Part shown: positions 32,060 to 41,389 of the stretch, one piece after another
How positions within the stretch are numbered: the first letter of the stretch is position 1
Layout: the number at the start of each line of letters is the position of its first letter
Assembly (NCBI GenBank): GCA_030431475.1
Contig: JAUIJD010000004.1
Coordinates: forward strand, 51,194 to 115,193
Source: Verrucomicrobiia bacterium
Lineage (GTDB): Bacteria > Verrucomicrobiota > Verrucomicrobiia > Verrucomicrobiales > Akkermansiaceae
Reading direction: 5' to 3'
Length of the DNA stretch: 64,000 bases
The notes under the pieces: generated by a model
Database searches by the model: none
The model's input: the letters and a program-made list of their open reading frames with translations, nothing else
What the model was told of the DNA's origin: nothing
Position numbers and translations under genes: made by a program

Positions 32060-34225
32060 TCACGCCCGGCTGGCCTCGCCCTCCGCCTCCCCCTCGGGCT
32101 TCGGCAGTTCCTGGGCCCGCTCGATCGCCATGGCGACGAAGCCGAAGCCGATGAAGAAGAGAACCACGAAGTAGAGCAGGTTCACGTACCCTCCGCCGTC
32201 GGTGAAGCCGTAGTTGTGCAATCCCGTGCCCAGGAGGTTCACGTGCCACCAGGAGAAGGTCACGACCGCGGCAAGGAAGATCGACGCCAGATGAATTCCC
32301 CACTCGCGGATGAAACCCCCGATCCGGGCATGCAGGATCGCGAGGGTTGCGAGGACGATCATCAGCGCCCCGTTCTCCTTGGGATCCCAGCCCCAGAAGC
32401 GCCCCCACGAGTCGTTGGCCCAGATGCCTCCGAGGACGGTGCCGACCAGCGACAGGAAAAGCGTCAGGCAGACCATGCCGTAGACCCCGCGGGTCAGCGA
32501 TCGCCTCAGGCCCCGGTCGCCCCCGTCGAGCCGCAGGCCGCGCAGCAGGACATACACGATCCCCAGCAGGGCGGCGACCAGCCCCCCGGCGTAGCCGAGG
32601 GTGATGGTGATCACGTGGACCGTGAGCCAGTAGTTCGACCTCAACACGGCCACCAGCGGATCCATGTGGTCGTTGGCGTCCCCTACTTCGAACAAGCGGG
32701 CCAGCGTGATCAGGATCACGCCGGCGATCGGCAGCACCCCCAATGCCAGGCGGCGGCGGGTGAAGAACTCGACCAGCGCCCCGAAGATCACCACGGCGGC
32801 GGTGATGAAGATGATGGTGTCGTAGAGATTACCGACCGGGGGCCGCCCCATGATCAGGCAGCGTTTGACGATGGGAATCACGGTGTAGACGAAACCAGCG
32901 AGCACCGTCGCCCACACGCCGTAGCCGAGAATTCTCTGAGGAAGGCCGCGCACCATCCACATCGCGATCGCGAGGATCGTCCCGAGAAGGAACCAGACCA
33001 GCGCGTAGAGGAACCAGTCCTTGCGGTAGTAGTCGGCCTCCAACTCGATCGACCCATACTCACCCCGCGCCTCGGCACGCTCCACCAGATCGCCGCGCAA
33101 TTCCGACAGCTCGTGCTGGAAGGCCAACCGCCGGACGAAGGGCAGGCGGTCCTCCTCCGCTCCGTCCAGGAGGGCCGCGGCCTCACGGGTCAGCGCCGCC
33201 TGCAGGCGTGGGGAGGCTTGATCAAAATCGTCATGGCCGAGGCGTTCCGCCATCCGCGCGGCAAGGGCATCGACCGACTCCTGCGTGTCGTAAAGCGTCC
33301 TCGAGAGCGTTTCGATCGCCGCGACATCGGCGATCGACCCCTCGATGTCCCGGGTGGCCATCGACATCACGTTCATCACCCGCTCGCCGGGGCTCAGCCA
33401 GTGCTCGTCCTCGGCATTCCTGGGAGGAAACAGGAAAAGCCCGAACTTCGACGAGTTGGCCCCATCCAGGATCTGCTGCAGGAGATTCTGCACGTGGGGA
33501 GGGATCGTCTCCCCCCGGCTCTCGCTCTCCTGGAGCACCCGGCGGATCATCGGTGCGGTCGCCATCACCGCGCTGGCATTGGCGCGCTGGGGAGAATTGG
33601 CTCCGTCGGGAAGGCCTGACACCGGCATCATCCTCAGCCCGTTTCTCGCCAGCCCGAACACACCGATGATCTGCTCGTAGTTGCGGACGTTCTCCGCGAG
33701 GGTCAGAATCTGGTTCTCCAGCGGCGTGCGCTCGTCCTTCTCCATCCGCGCGTAGGACGACGCGAGTTCCAGCAGCCGCTCGCGCCCCGGCTCAAGGTCC
33801 TCGTAGCTGTAGCGGTCGCGCCGCTCGCCGGGTTCGGCGCCGATTGCCTCGATCACCGCCGAGTCCTCCACCCGGAACGACGGCTGCCGGACCGACAGAT
33901 GCGGGCGGAAGAGCGCGTCCATCATCCACGCGATGGGCTTGAGCTTCACCGAATCCGCGTCCTCCGAGGGACGGATCTCCATCTTCCGCGCCCCGTAGAA
34001 CCGCAGCATGGTGAACCCCGCATAGGTGGTCAGCGGCTTGATGCGTCCACCGTCCTGCACCGGAATCGACTCGGCGAGGCGGAGGGTCTCCTCGTCCCAC
34101 GGCACGTAGTCCGCCACCACCCGCACCTCCTCCGGCGGCGAGGCATTGCGGATCGCCACTCCGGCGATGCCGAGGACGAACACGACACCGAGCGCGAACA
34201 GGATCCAGCGGGCGACGAGGTTCAT
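32060..34225 (-). CDS. ccsA: Cytochrome c biogenesis protein CcsA with large N-terminal region
   Basis: A 721-residue membrane protein. After one N-terminal membrane helix (ILFALGVVFVLGIAGVAI) comes a roughly 370-residue extracytoplasmic region with the opening SIPVQDGGRIKPLTTYAG. The C-terminal half has about ten membrane segments, the heme-handling motif WGRFWGWDPKENGAL and the flanking His residues (VHVITITLG, WWHVNLLGTGLHNYGF). It delivers heme to apocytochrome c in system II together with ResB. Its ATG overlaps the resB stop (ATGA at 34222-34225). The large N-terminal part is shared with CcsA of planctomycetes and verrucomicrobia; its job is not known. Confidence 0.92.
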   Translation of the reverse strand: MNLVARWILFALGVVFVLGIAGVAIRNASPPEEVRVVADYVPWDEETLRLAESIPVQDGGRIKPLTTYAGFTMLRFYGARKMEIRPSEDADSVKLKPIAWMMDALFRPHLSVRQPSFRVEDSAVIEAIGAEPGERRDRYSYEDLEPGRERLLELASSYARMEKDERTPLENQILTLAENVRNYEQIIGVFGLARNGLRMMPVSGLPDGANSPQRANASAVMATAPMIRRVLQESESRGETIPPHVQNLLQQILDGANSSKFGLFLFPPRNAEDEHWLSPGERVMNVMSMATRDIEGSIADVAAIETLSRTLYDTQESVDALAARMAERLGHDDFDQASPRLQAALTREAAALLDGAEEDRLPFVRRLAFQHELSELRGDLVERAEARGEYGSIELEADYYRKDWFLYALVWFLLGTILAIAMWMVRGLPQRILGYGVWATVLAGFVYTVIPIVKRCLIMGRPPVGNLYDTIIFITAAVVIFGALVEFFTRRRLALGVLPIAGVILITLARLFEVGDANDHMDPLVAVLRSNYWLTVHVITITLGYAGGLVAALLGIVYVLLRGLRLDGGDRGLRRSLTRGVYGMVCLTLFLSLVGTVLGGIWANDSWGRFWGWDPKENGALMIVLATLAILHARIGGFIREWGIHLASIFLAAVVTFSWWHVNLLGTGLHNYGFTDGGGYVNLLYFVVLFFIGFGFVAMAIERAQELPKPEGEAEGEASRA

Positions 34226-35442
34226 GGGCTCTTCGGGGTTCGGGTGACGCGGGAGACGGAGCGAATCAACATGCTGATGAAATGGATGCCGAGCCCCGCC
34301 GTCACCACCCACAAGGACCACTCGGGCCACTTGTCGGCGGGATTGGACACGACTTCGAATCCGGAGAACTCGGGGCCGTTGCCACTCTGCGGGCCACTGC
34401 TCATGGTGCGCTGGAAGAAGGTGAAGCCCCCCCGGCGCATCGGTTCGTTCATGCTGATCTCGACCGGCACCGACTCTCCCTCGATGCGCTCGATGTCACT
34501 CATGAAGGACTTGGGACGCATCGAATTCGGATAGTACTCGGCGACGGCATCGACCAGCTTGATGCGATACGGGACCGGAATCGTCTGCTTCACCAGGCGC
34601 ACGGCGTAGGTCCCGCCGCCGGCCTCGATCATCTGCGGGGCGAAGCTCTCCATGCCGCTCGAGGGCGGCGGCACGGCGAGAATGAACGGATTTCCTCTCG
34701 TGCCGTCTTCGAAAACGACCCGGGCGTAGCACCCGGACGCGTTGAGTTCCCCTTCCGTCTCCACCGGCAGCTCCCGCAGGGTCCAGCCGTCGATGGCCGG
34801 ATTGGATGTTCCGGAGCCTTCGGGAACCACGACGGTGTTGGTCAGCCAGCCGGTGATCTCGAGGTCGAACGGCAAGGCAGGGAACCGGATCAGACGCCGG
34901 TCCCTGGACTCGAGACCGCGGAGCTTCTCATCCCCGGCGAGGTGCACCTCGCCCGTGGCCTCGCCACCCTCGATCTCCAGCACCTCCAGATTCGGCTTGG
35001 TGAGGGAGACGGCGTAGTCGGCCTCCTCGCCCTCGAACAGGAACATCACCCCGCGCTTCTCGTAGAGCTGGGCGACGCCACCCGCCGCCACCATGAAAAT
35101 GATGCCGAAGTGCGCGAGGATGACCCCGACGGTCCGCGGGCTCTTCCGGATCCGGATCAGGCCCCCGAGCGTCATGTTGACGAGCAGCAGCGCGCAGACC
35201 CAGTAGCCGCCCGGCATGGGCACGACCAGGTGGCGTTCCAGAAACGGCACCGGCATCTCTCCGAGCGTGTACCACGAGGTCCAGTGGAAGTATTTCCGCA
35301 GGGTCGCCAACAGGCCGGCATCGACCATTTCCAGCGTCGCCAGCCAGGTCTGGAAGCCGAGCAGGAGCAGCAAGGTCGTCGCCAGCCCCATCCCCGACAG
35401 GAACTTCAGAATGGATTCGAAAGGTGACTTCGACGTGCTCAT
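34222..35442 (-). CDS. resB: Cytochrome c biogenesis protein ResB
   Basis: A 406-residue ResB family protein. Three membrane helices in the first ~120 residues (GLATTLLLLLGFQTWLA, YWVCALLLVNMTLGGLI, ILAHFGIIFMVAAGGVAQL) are followed by a beta-rich extracytoplasmic domain (GVMFLFEGEEADYAV, YRIKLVDAVAEYYPNS, MRRGGFTFFQRTM) and a final membrane helix (WSLWVVTAGLGIHFISML). It forms the heme-ligation complex with CcsA. It is followed by ccsA with a four-base overlap and preceded by a lipoprotein gene 46 bases upstream. Confidence 0.9.
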   Translation of the reverse strand: MSTSKSPFESILKFLSGMGLATTLLLLLGFQTWLATLEMVDAGLLATLRKYFHWTSWYTLGEMPVPFLERHLVVPMPGGYWVCALLLVNMTLGGLIRIRKSPRTVGVILAHFGIIFMVAAGGVAQLYEKRGVMFLFEGEEADYAVSLTKPNLEVLEIEGGEATGEVHLAGDEKLRGLESRDRRLIRFPALPFDLEITGWLTNTVVVPEGSGTSNPAIDGWTLRELPVETEGELNASGCYARVVFEDGTRGNPFILAVPPPSSGMESFAPQMIEAGGGTYAVRLVKQTIPVPYRIKLVDAVAEYYPNSMRPKSFMSDIERIEGESVPVEISMNEPMRRGGFTFFQRTMSSGPQSGNGPEFSGFEVVSNPADKWPEWSLWVVTAGLGIHFISMLIRSVSRVTRTPKSP

Positions 35443-35488
35443 GGGTGCTTGCGGCCACGCCCCCTACGGACGCACAGGCCGCGGTCGT

Positions 35489-36100
35489 TCAATTCGCCCG
35501 CTCCAAACCCTCGGCAAAGGCCCGGAGCTTCCCGCCCTCGGCCACGACCTCCGCCGCCGGCCCGAGCATTTTCACCGTGAGGATCCCCTGGTCGCCCTCC
35601 GCAACCACGCCGCGCAGTGACCAGTCGCTCTGCGCGGCCTGACCCATCCCCCCTCCGAAATCGCCATCGACCTCCAGCCACACCCCCTTGAAGCCGGCCA
35701 CCTCGATCTTCTCCAGCGCCTCGATGCCGGCCGCATCCAGCGGGTCGGCACCGAACTGCTTCCTCCATCGGTTCACATTCTCGAAAATCCCACCCCGGCT
35801 CAGCGAGACATACGCCTGCCCCTCGTTGCCGAAGCGATAGTTGACCAGGCGGAAGCCGGTCGAGGGCAGCGCTTCCCAACCCGCCGGCACGGTGCCCGCG
35901 ACCACCGGCGACGGAGGAGCCTCGACCGTGGTCGCCGGCGCCTGGCGACCCTGGCGAAATCGCTCGTCGGCGCTGACATCCAGCTCCAGATCCCGGTCCC
36001 GCATCGTCAGAGGACGCGTCTCCTCCGTGGTCACTTCTTCGCGCTTCCCGCACGAAACGAGGCTCAGAAAGATCGACAAGAGGACGGCCAGATGTCTCAT
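35489..36100 (-). CDS. Lipoprotein of unknown function
   Basis: A 203-residue exported protein. The start at 36100 yields a lipoprotein signal with a lipobox LVSC at about residue 17. After a charged spacer with VEAPPSPVVAGTVPAGWE it has a small beta domain (FRLVNYRFGNEGQAYVSLSR..., FKGVWLEVDGDFGGG, GILTVKMLGPA) similar to conserved lipoproteins of Verrucomicrobia. It lies directly before resB and in the same direction, so it may be part of the cytochrome c assembly operon; this is inference from the 46-base spacing. It is divergent from psd. Confidence 0.75.
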   Translation of the reverse strand: MRHLAVLLSIFLSLVSCGKREEVTTEETRPLTMRDRDLELDVSADERFRQGRQAPATTVEAPPSPVVAGTVPAGWEALPSTGFRLVNYRFGNEGQAYVSLSRGGIFENVNRWRKQFGADPLDAAGIEALEKIEVAGFKGVWLEVDGDFGGGMGQAAQSDWSLRGVVAEGDQGILTVKMLGPAAEVVAEGGKLRAFAEGLERAN

Positions 36101-36148
36101 TCCGCCGCCCGATAGCCCCGCGATGGGGCTCGCGCAAGTGTTACCCGA

Positions 36149-37039
36149 ATGTCCAGGCCCTCCATCGAGTTTTTCAACCGCCACCGGAACCGGCTCCAGA
36201 ACGAGGCCGTCTACGGCGAAGGCTTCCTGCGTTTCGCCTACACGAATCCGCTGGGCCGTTTGCCGCTCCACGCCTTCGTCAAGCGACCGTTCTTCTCCCG
36301 CTGGTATGGCAAGCGCATGGACGACCCCTCCTCCCGCGAGAAGATCGCTCCCTTCATCGAGCAGTACCAGCTCGACACCTCGGAGTTCGCCGATGCCCCG
36401 GATTCCTTCGAGAGCTTCAACGCCTTCTTTTCCCGTCGACTGAAGCCCGGCGCCCGCCCGATCGACCCGAAGGCCACGGTCGTCTTTCCGGCCGACGGCC
36501 GTCATCTCGGTTTCGAGCGTGCCGCCGAAGTCCGCTCGGTCTTCGTCAAGGGCCAGCGCTTCGACCTCGCCCGCTTGCTCGGCGATGCGGACCTCGCAGC
36601 GCGCTTCGCCAAGGGCCCGCTGGTGCTCTCGCGCCTGTGCCCGGTCGACTACCACCGCTTCCACTTTCCCTGCGACGGCGTCCCGGGGGAAGCCCGTTTG
36701 ATCGACGGCCCCCTGTTTTCGGTGTCGCCCATCGCCCTCCGCCGTCGGCTCGCCTACCTGTGGGAAAACAAGCGCCGCATCACCCCCATCGAAACCGAGC
36801 ACCTCGGTCTGGTCCTCATGATCGAGGTCGGAGCGACCTGCGTCGGCTCGATCGAGCAGACCTACGAACCCGGTCGAGCGGTGCGCATGGGCGATGAGAA
36901 GGGCTACTTCGCCTTCGGAGGTTCCTCCACCATCACCCTCTTCGAGCCCGGCTCGCTCGAACTGGCGCCCGACCTTCTCGAGCACAGCTCCCGCCGCCGC
37001 GAACTTTACGCCCGCATGGGCTCGGCGATGGGATACTGA
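36149..37039 (+). CDS. psd: Phosphatidylserine decarboxylase proenzyme
   Basis: A 296-residue enzyme that makes phosphatidylethanolamine at the membrane. Conserved sites include the Asp of VFPADGRHLG, the Arg/His pair SRLCPVDYHRFHFP and the self-cleavage region FAFGGSSTITLFEPGS near residue 250, where a Ser supplies the pyruvoyl group (the usual LGST is GGSST here). N-terminal FNAFFSRRL and Val-rich VGATCVGSI segments fit the class. It has its own short control region shared with the divergent lipoprotein gene and converges with cobA-hemD. Confidence 0.93.
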   Translation: MSRPSIEFFNRHRNRLQNEAVYGEGFLRFAYTNPLGRLPLHAFVKRPFFSRWYGKRMDDPSSREKIAPFIEQYQLDTSEFADAPDSFESFNAFFSRRLKPGARPIDPKATVVFPADGRHLGFERAAEVRSVFVKGQRFDLARLLGDADLAARFAKGPLVLSRLCPVDYHRFHFPCDGVPGEARLIDGPLFSVSPIALRRRLAYLWENKRRITPIETEHLGLVLMIEVGATCVGSIEQTYEPGRAVRMGDEKGYFAFGGSSTITLFEPGSLELAPDLLEHSSRRRELYARMGSAMGY

Positions 37040-37105
37040 ACGACGGGCACGCGGGGAGGCATCGCCGGCACCGGTGAAATCCCGCCGCCCCCGAAACCCG
37101 GGGCA

Positions 37106-38623
37106 TCAACCTCGGTCCACCCCGCCCCACTCCCGGATCGCCGCCACCAGCCCGGGGATGTCGTGCTGCTCCGCCTCGAAGGCGGGCTCGACACCGTGCT
37201 TGCGCAGGGTCTCGCTGGTCACCGGACCGATGCTCGCCGCCGCACACCCTTCGGGCCACGGCAGGCCGAGCTTGAAGAAGTTCTCCACGGTCGAACTCGA
37301 GGTGAAAGTCACGAGGTCGGCCCCCTCGGTCTTGAAGCGCTCCGCCGCTCCGGTCGGGTCGTCCGTTTCCGGCACGGTCTTGTAGGCGGCGCATTCATCG
37401 ATGATCGCACCCTGGTTCGCGAGGCCGTCGTAGATCACGTCCCGCGCCTCCTGGGCCCGGACCCAGAGCACGGTGAGGTTCTCGATCGACTCCTTCTCGA
37501 AGGCCTCGACCAGTCCTTCCGCCACGAACCGCTCGGGAATCAGATCCACTCCGAATCGATACTCCGCGACCTTGTTCGCCGTCCCCTGGCCAATCACCGC
37601 GATCTTCGGATTCCCCAGGCTGCGGGCATCCTCGTAGAGCGTGAAGAACGCATCGAAAAACCGCTCCACGCCGTTGGGGCTCGAAAACACCAGCCAGTCA
37701 TACTCGTGCGCATGCGCCACCGACTCGGCGAAGCCTTCCTTGTCGTCCGGCTTCTCGATGCGGATCGTCGGCAGCTCGACCACGTCCGCCCCGAGCCCCC
37801 CGAGTTCCCGGCTCAGCCCCCCGGCCTGCCGGCGCGTCCGGGTGACGACGATGCGCTTGCCGAACAGCGGCCGCGATTCGAACCAGTTGATCCGCTCACG
37901 CTCCTTCACGACGTCGCCGATCACCGCCACGGCCGGACTCTTGAAATCCTCCTTCTCCGCGATATCGGCGATGTCCGCAAGGGTGCCTTGGATCGTCCGC
38001 TGACCTCCGGTGGTCGCCCATCGGACCAGCGCGATCGGCGTGGAGTCGGCCGCTCCGCCGGCGACCAGCGCCGCGGCGATCTCCCGGAGCCGCGCCACGC
38101 CCATTAGGAACACCTTCGTCCCCGGCGCCCTGGCGATCTGCTCATAGTCGATCGAGCTCTCCTCCTTGGTCGGATCCTCGTGTCCGGTGAACAAGGTCAG
38201 CTGCGAGCAGTGATCCCGGTGCGTCACCGGAATCCCGGCATAGGCGGGACCGCCGATGGCCGAGCTGATCCCGGGCACGATCTCGAACGCCACACCCGCC
38301 GCCGCCAACTCGGCCGCCTCCTCCCCGCCGCGACCGAAGATCATCGGATCGCCGCCCTTCAGCCGCACCACGGTCCGCCCCTTGCGGGTGCGGTCGACGA
38401 TCAACCCGTTGATCTCCTCCTGGGAGAGCGCGTGATTCTTCGCACGTTTCCCGACGTAGACCTTCTCGGCCTCCGGCCCCGCCCAGCGCAGGATCTCCGG
38501 ACTACTAAGCGCGTCGTAGACAAGCACGTCCGCCCGCTCCACGCACTCCTTCGCCTTCAGGGTGACCAGCCCGAGATCCCCCGGACCGGCTCCCACCAGA
38601 TAACAGATTCCCTTGTCGCTCAT
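37106..38623 (-). CDS. Uroporphyrinogen-III C-methyltransferase / uroporphyrinogen-III synthase fusion
   Basis: A 505-residue fusion protein. The N-terminal half (about 1-245) is a SUMT/CobA methyltransferase with VGAGPGDLGLVTLKA, LKGGDPMIFGRGGEE and PGISSAIGGPAYAGIPVTHRD. The C-terminal half (about 250-505) is HemD, with two Rossmann-like lobes (RIVVTRTRRQAGGL, WLVFSSPNGVERFF, VAVIGQGTANKV-like AVIGQGTAN, SSTVENFF, SIGPVTSETLRKHG). The fusion turns hydroxymethylbilane to uroporphyrinogen III and then to precorrin-2 for siroheme or cobalamin-type products. Its ATG overlaps the hemC stop (ATGA). The Pro before the last Gly of GPGDxG is Leu, a minor variation. Confidence 0.94.
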   Translation of the reverse strand: MSDKGICYLVGAGPGDLGLVTLKAKECVERADVLVYDALSSPEILRWAGPEAEKVYVGKRAKNHALSQEEINGLIVDRTRKGRTVVRLKGGDPMIFGRGGEEAAELAAAGVAFEIVPGISSAIGGPAYAGIPVTHRDHCSQLTLFTGHEDPTKEESSIDYEQIARAPGTKVFLMGVARLREIAAALVAGGAADSTPIALVRWATTGGQRTIQGTLADIADIAEKEDFKSPAVAVIGDVVKERERINWFESRPLFGKRIVVTRTRRQAGGLSRELGGLGADVVELPTIRIEKPDDKEGFAESVAHAHEYDWLVFSSPNGVERFFDAFFTLYEDARSLGNPKIAVIGQGTANKVAEYRFGVDLIPERFVAEGLVEAFEKESIENLTVLWVRAQEARDVIYDGLANQGAIIDECAAYKTVPETDDPTGAAERFKTEGADLVTFTSSSTVENFFKLGLPWPEGCAAASIGPVTSETLRKHGVEPAFEAEQHDIPGLVAAIREWGGVDRG

Positions 38624-39543
38624 GCCAGTGATTCGAAAAGTTCGCGGGCGACCTCGATCGGATCGCCTCCCTCCGCCGCACCCTCGCGCGGCGCCCCGCC
38701 CTCTTCGGGAAAGACGCGTCCCGCCATCCGCAGCACCCCGTCCTTGAGAGAGGTCACCACCCCGACGGGCGTGTGACACCCCCCATCGAGAAGCCGGAGA
38801 AACTCCCGCTCCGCAATCACCCGCAGCAGGGTTTCACGGTGATTGATCGCCGCCACCGCCTCCCGAGCCCCTTCATCAGCTGCACGGATCTCGAAGCCGA
38901 TCGCGCCCTGCCCCGCGGCGGGGAAGAACGCGTCTTCGGCCAGCGGGTCGAAATGCAGGGCCACGCCGCCGACCTCGACGCCATCCGCCATCGAGTGCCC
39001 GAGCCTCACCAATCCAGCCTCCGCCAGCAGGATCGCGTCGAACTCCCCGTCGGCCAGCTTGCGCAGCCGCGTTGGCACGTTGCCTCGGATATCCACCACC
39101 TGCAGGTCCGGCCTCAGCCACTCAAGCTGCTTCGCTCGCCTCACGCTGCTGGTCCCCACTCGGGACCCCTCCGCGAGTGCGGCCAGCCCCCCTTCCACCG
39201 GCGACACCAACACGTCGCGGATCGGCGCGCGGGGAAGCACCCCGGCGATCTCGAACGCCTCGTCGAGCACCGTCGGCACATCCTTCAACGAGTGAACCGC
39301 AAGGTCGATCCGGCCGTCCTCCAGCGCCACCTCCAATTCCTTGGTGAAGACCCCCTTGTCGAGCACCCCCTCAACCTTCGCCACCTGCGACAGCGCCACG
39401 TCGGTGCGACGGTCACCGGTCGTCTTGATCACGACCCGATCGACCCGGCGCCCGGGAAATGCCTCCTCCAGGGCCGCCTCGGTGGCCGCCGCCTGGACGA
39501 GTGCCAGCTCACTGCCGCGCGTTCCGATCTTCAGTTCGCTCAT
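38620..39543 (-). CDS. hemC: Porphobilinogen deaminase (hydroxymethylbilane synthase)
   Basis: A 307-residue enzyme. GTRGSELAL opens it, DLAVHSLKDVP holds the catalytic Asp, GTSSVRRAKQL and GNVPTRLRKL bind the substrate chain, and the cofactor Cys256 lies in LLDGGCHTPVG. It links four porphobilinogen units into hydroxymethylbilane in the cytoplasm. Both ends overlap neighbouring genes by four bases (hemA upstream, cobA-hemD downstream), so translation of the heme genes is coupled. Confidence 0.96.
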   Translation of the reverse strand: MSELKIGTRGSELALVQAAATEAALEEAFPGRRVDRVVIKTTGDRRTDVALSQVAKVEGVLDKGVFTKELEVALEDGRIDLAVHSLKDVPTVLDEAFEIAGVLPRAPIRDVLVSPVEGGLAALAEGSRVGTSSVRRAKQLEWLRPDLQVVDIRGNVPTRLRKLADGEFDAILLAEAGLVRLGHSMADGVEVGGVALHFDPLAEDAFFPAAGQGAIGFEIRAADEGAREAVAAINHRETLLRVIAEREFLRLLDGGCHTPVGVVTSLKDGVLRMAGRVFPEEGGAPREGAAEGGDPIEVARELFESLA

Positions 39544-40532
39544 GTCCCCGGCAGATTCAGCTTCACCAGCTCCGCGTCAATGATTTGCGCGCACTGCTCG
39601 ATCTGTTGCTCGCGCCGCCCCCGGGCTTCGGCCGCGAGCTGCTCCAAGGTATCGATGTCGTAGAGATAGACCTCGTCGATGTCCCCCACCTCGGGATCGA
39701 TGTCACGCGGAACCGCGATATCGATCAGGAACAAGGGACGGAATTTCCGCACCCGGCGCACCGCCTCGACGTGGAATGGCTTCACCACCGCGTGCGGCGC
39801 CGCGGTCGAGGAAATGACCACGTCCACGCCGGCCAGCGTCGCCTGCCAGTCGTCGTAGCGCACGGCCCGCCCGCCCATCTCGTCCGCCAGCGCCTCGGCC
39901 CGTTCGAAGGAGCGGTTGGTCACGAACACCGTCGACGCCCCCCGCGAAACCAGTGCCTGCGCCGTCTGCCGGCTCATCTCCCCGGCCCCGATCACGATCA
40001 CCCGGCAGCCCTTGAGACGCCCGAAGATCTTCTCCGCAAGTTCCACCGCCGACCCCGCCACCGAGGTCGCTCCTTCCTGGATGGTGGTTTCGGTGCGGAC
40101 CTTCTTTCCCACTCCGAAGGCCCGCTGGAACAGGCGGTTGAGCACGCCCGAGGTGGCCCCGGCGGCATGGGCCCGGCGGTAGGCGTCCTTCACCTGCCCG
40201 AAGATCTCCGTCTCGCCGAGCACCATCGAGTCGAGCCCGCCCGCGACCTGGCAAAGGTGCCGTGCGGCGTCGATGCGGTGCTTCTCGTACCAGTGCTCGT
40301 TCCCCCCGGTGTCCACCATCTGCCGGAGAGCCCGGATCGCCTCCTCCCCCGACTCTCCGGCGAGATAGAATTCGGTACGGTTGCAGGTCGAAAGCACGAC
40401 GCTTTCCTCGATGCCCGGCGCATCGATCAACTCCCGCGCCTTCTCTCCCAGCCGGGTCGGCGGGATGGCGAAGCGCTCGCGGACTTCGACCGGAGCGCTG
40501 CGGTGGTTGAGACCCAGGCAGACCAGCTCCAT
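39540..40532 (-). CDS. hemA: Glutamyl-tRNA reductase, short form
   Basis: A 330-residue enzyme giving glutamate-1-semialdehyde from glutamyl-tRNA. Catalytic Cys50 is in LSTCNRTEFY, the tRNA/hemi-acetal region is LGLNHRSAPVEVRE, and the NADPH domain starts with VIVIGAGEMSRQTAQAL. It ends at about residue 330, after the linker helix, and lacks most of the C-terminal dimerisation domain of the usual ~420-residue form. Its start shares a base with the hemX stop (TGATG at 40530-40534). hemC follows with a four-base overlap. Confidence 0.95.
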   Translation of the reverse strand: MELVCLGLNHRSAPVEVRERFAIPPTRLGEKARELIDAPGIEESVVLSTCNRTEFYLAGESGEEAIRALRQMVDTGGNEHWYEKHRIDAARHLCQVAGGLDSMVLGETEIFGQVKDAYRRAHAAGATSGVLNRLFQRAFGVGKKVRTETTIQEGATSVAGSAVELAEKIFGRLKGCRVIVIGAGEMSRQTAQALVSRGASTVFVTNRSFERAEALADEMGGRAVRYDDWQATLAGVDVVISSTAAPHAVVKPFHVEAVRRVRKFRPLFLIDIAVPRDIDPEVGDIDEVYLYDIDTLEQLAAEARGRREQQIEQCAQIIDAELVKLNLPGT

Positions 40533-41308
40533 CAGACGAAGGCGAATACGGATAGTGAAACGAGAAACAGCAGCACCGTCAGGAGCGAGAACCGGCGTCC
40601 GGTCAGCCCGCGGAACTGGGCCACCCCCACCAGCAGCGCATAGGCAACCCAGACCACCACCGCCGCCGCGAGGTGGGCGGCCGCCCCCTCGCTCTTCATG
40701 AGAAACCCGGCCACCACGCCGACGGTCAACATCGCCCACCCCAGCCACAACAGTCGTCGACCCGAAACGAGCAGCTCCCGCACCGGCGGCAGGTTCCGGA
40801 ACAGGCCGGAGCCGAGATGGTGCTCCTTCAGCTGGCGGTCGAGCACGAGAAACATCACCGACGACACCGCCGCCAGTGCCAGCGCCCCGTATCCGAGTAC
40901 CGACATCGCCGCATGCGTCTCGCGCCAGGCGTCGGTCGAAAGGACCCGCTCCGGGTTCGGGTCCAGCACTCCGGGAACGAGGGCGATTCCCTGGAACACG
41001 ACCACCACCGGCGCCGAAAACACCCCGAGCAGCGACAGGCGGTAGGTCGGGCCGACGAAAAGGTAGATCAGGGTCAGCGACCACGCGAGAAACACCAGCA
41101 CCTCCCCGGTGTCCATCAGCGGGCACGCGCCGCGCATCTCGCCCCGGATCGCCAGGAAGCCGATCTGCCCCAGGAAAGCCCCGGCCATCCAAAGCACGGT
41201 CGCCCGGCTCCGGTGACCGTGCCGCAGCGCACGCATCCCGACCGCTCCGCCGATCGCGGCGAGCAGGGTGGAAATCAGGAGATAGCCGAGGTGCACGCCC
41301 CTTCCCAT
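40532..41308 (-). CDS. Cytochrome c assembly family membrane protein (HemX/CcsA-like)
   Basis: A 258-residue integral membrane protein with about eight helices and a CcsA-type core (ETHAAMSVLGYGALALAAVSSVMFLV). It lacks the WGxWDP heme motif of the full CcsA further left, so it fits the HemX group, which is often found next to hemA and influences glutamyl-tRNA reductase level in Bacillus. The ATG lies 81 bases after the pyrB stop, and the stop shares one base with the hemA start. Role in heme regulation is inferred from family and neighbours. Confidence 0.85.
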   Translation of the reverse strand: MGRGVHLGYLLISTLLAAIGGAVGMRALRHGHRSRATVLWMAGAFLGQIGFLAIRGEMRGACPLMDTGEVLVFLAWSLTLIYLFVGPTYRLSLLGVFSAPVVVVFQGIALVPGVLDPNPERVLSTDAWRETHAAMSVLGYGALALAAVSSVMFLVLDRQLKEHHLGSGLFRNLPPVRELLVSGRRLLWLGWAMLTVGVVAGFLMKSEGAAAHLAAAVVVWVAYALLVGVAQFRGLTGRRFSLLTVLLFLVSLSVFAFV

Positions 41309-41389
41309 GCCCCGTCACGGGCCGTCACGCAAGTGCTGCGTCGATGCCCGCCCGTCAGCACGCCCAATCCGGGATTCGACCGCCCCGGA

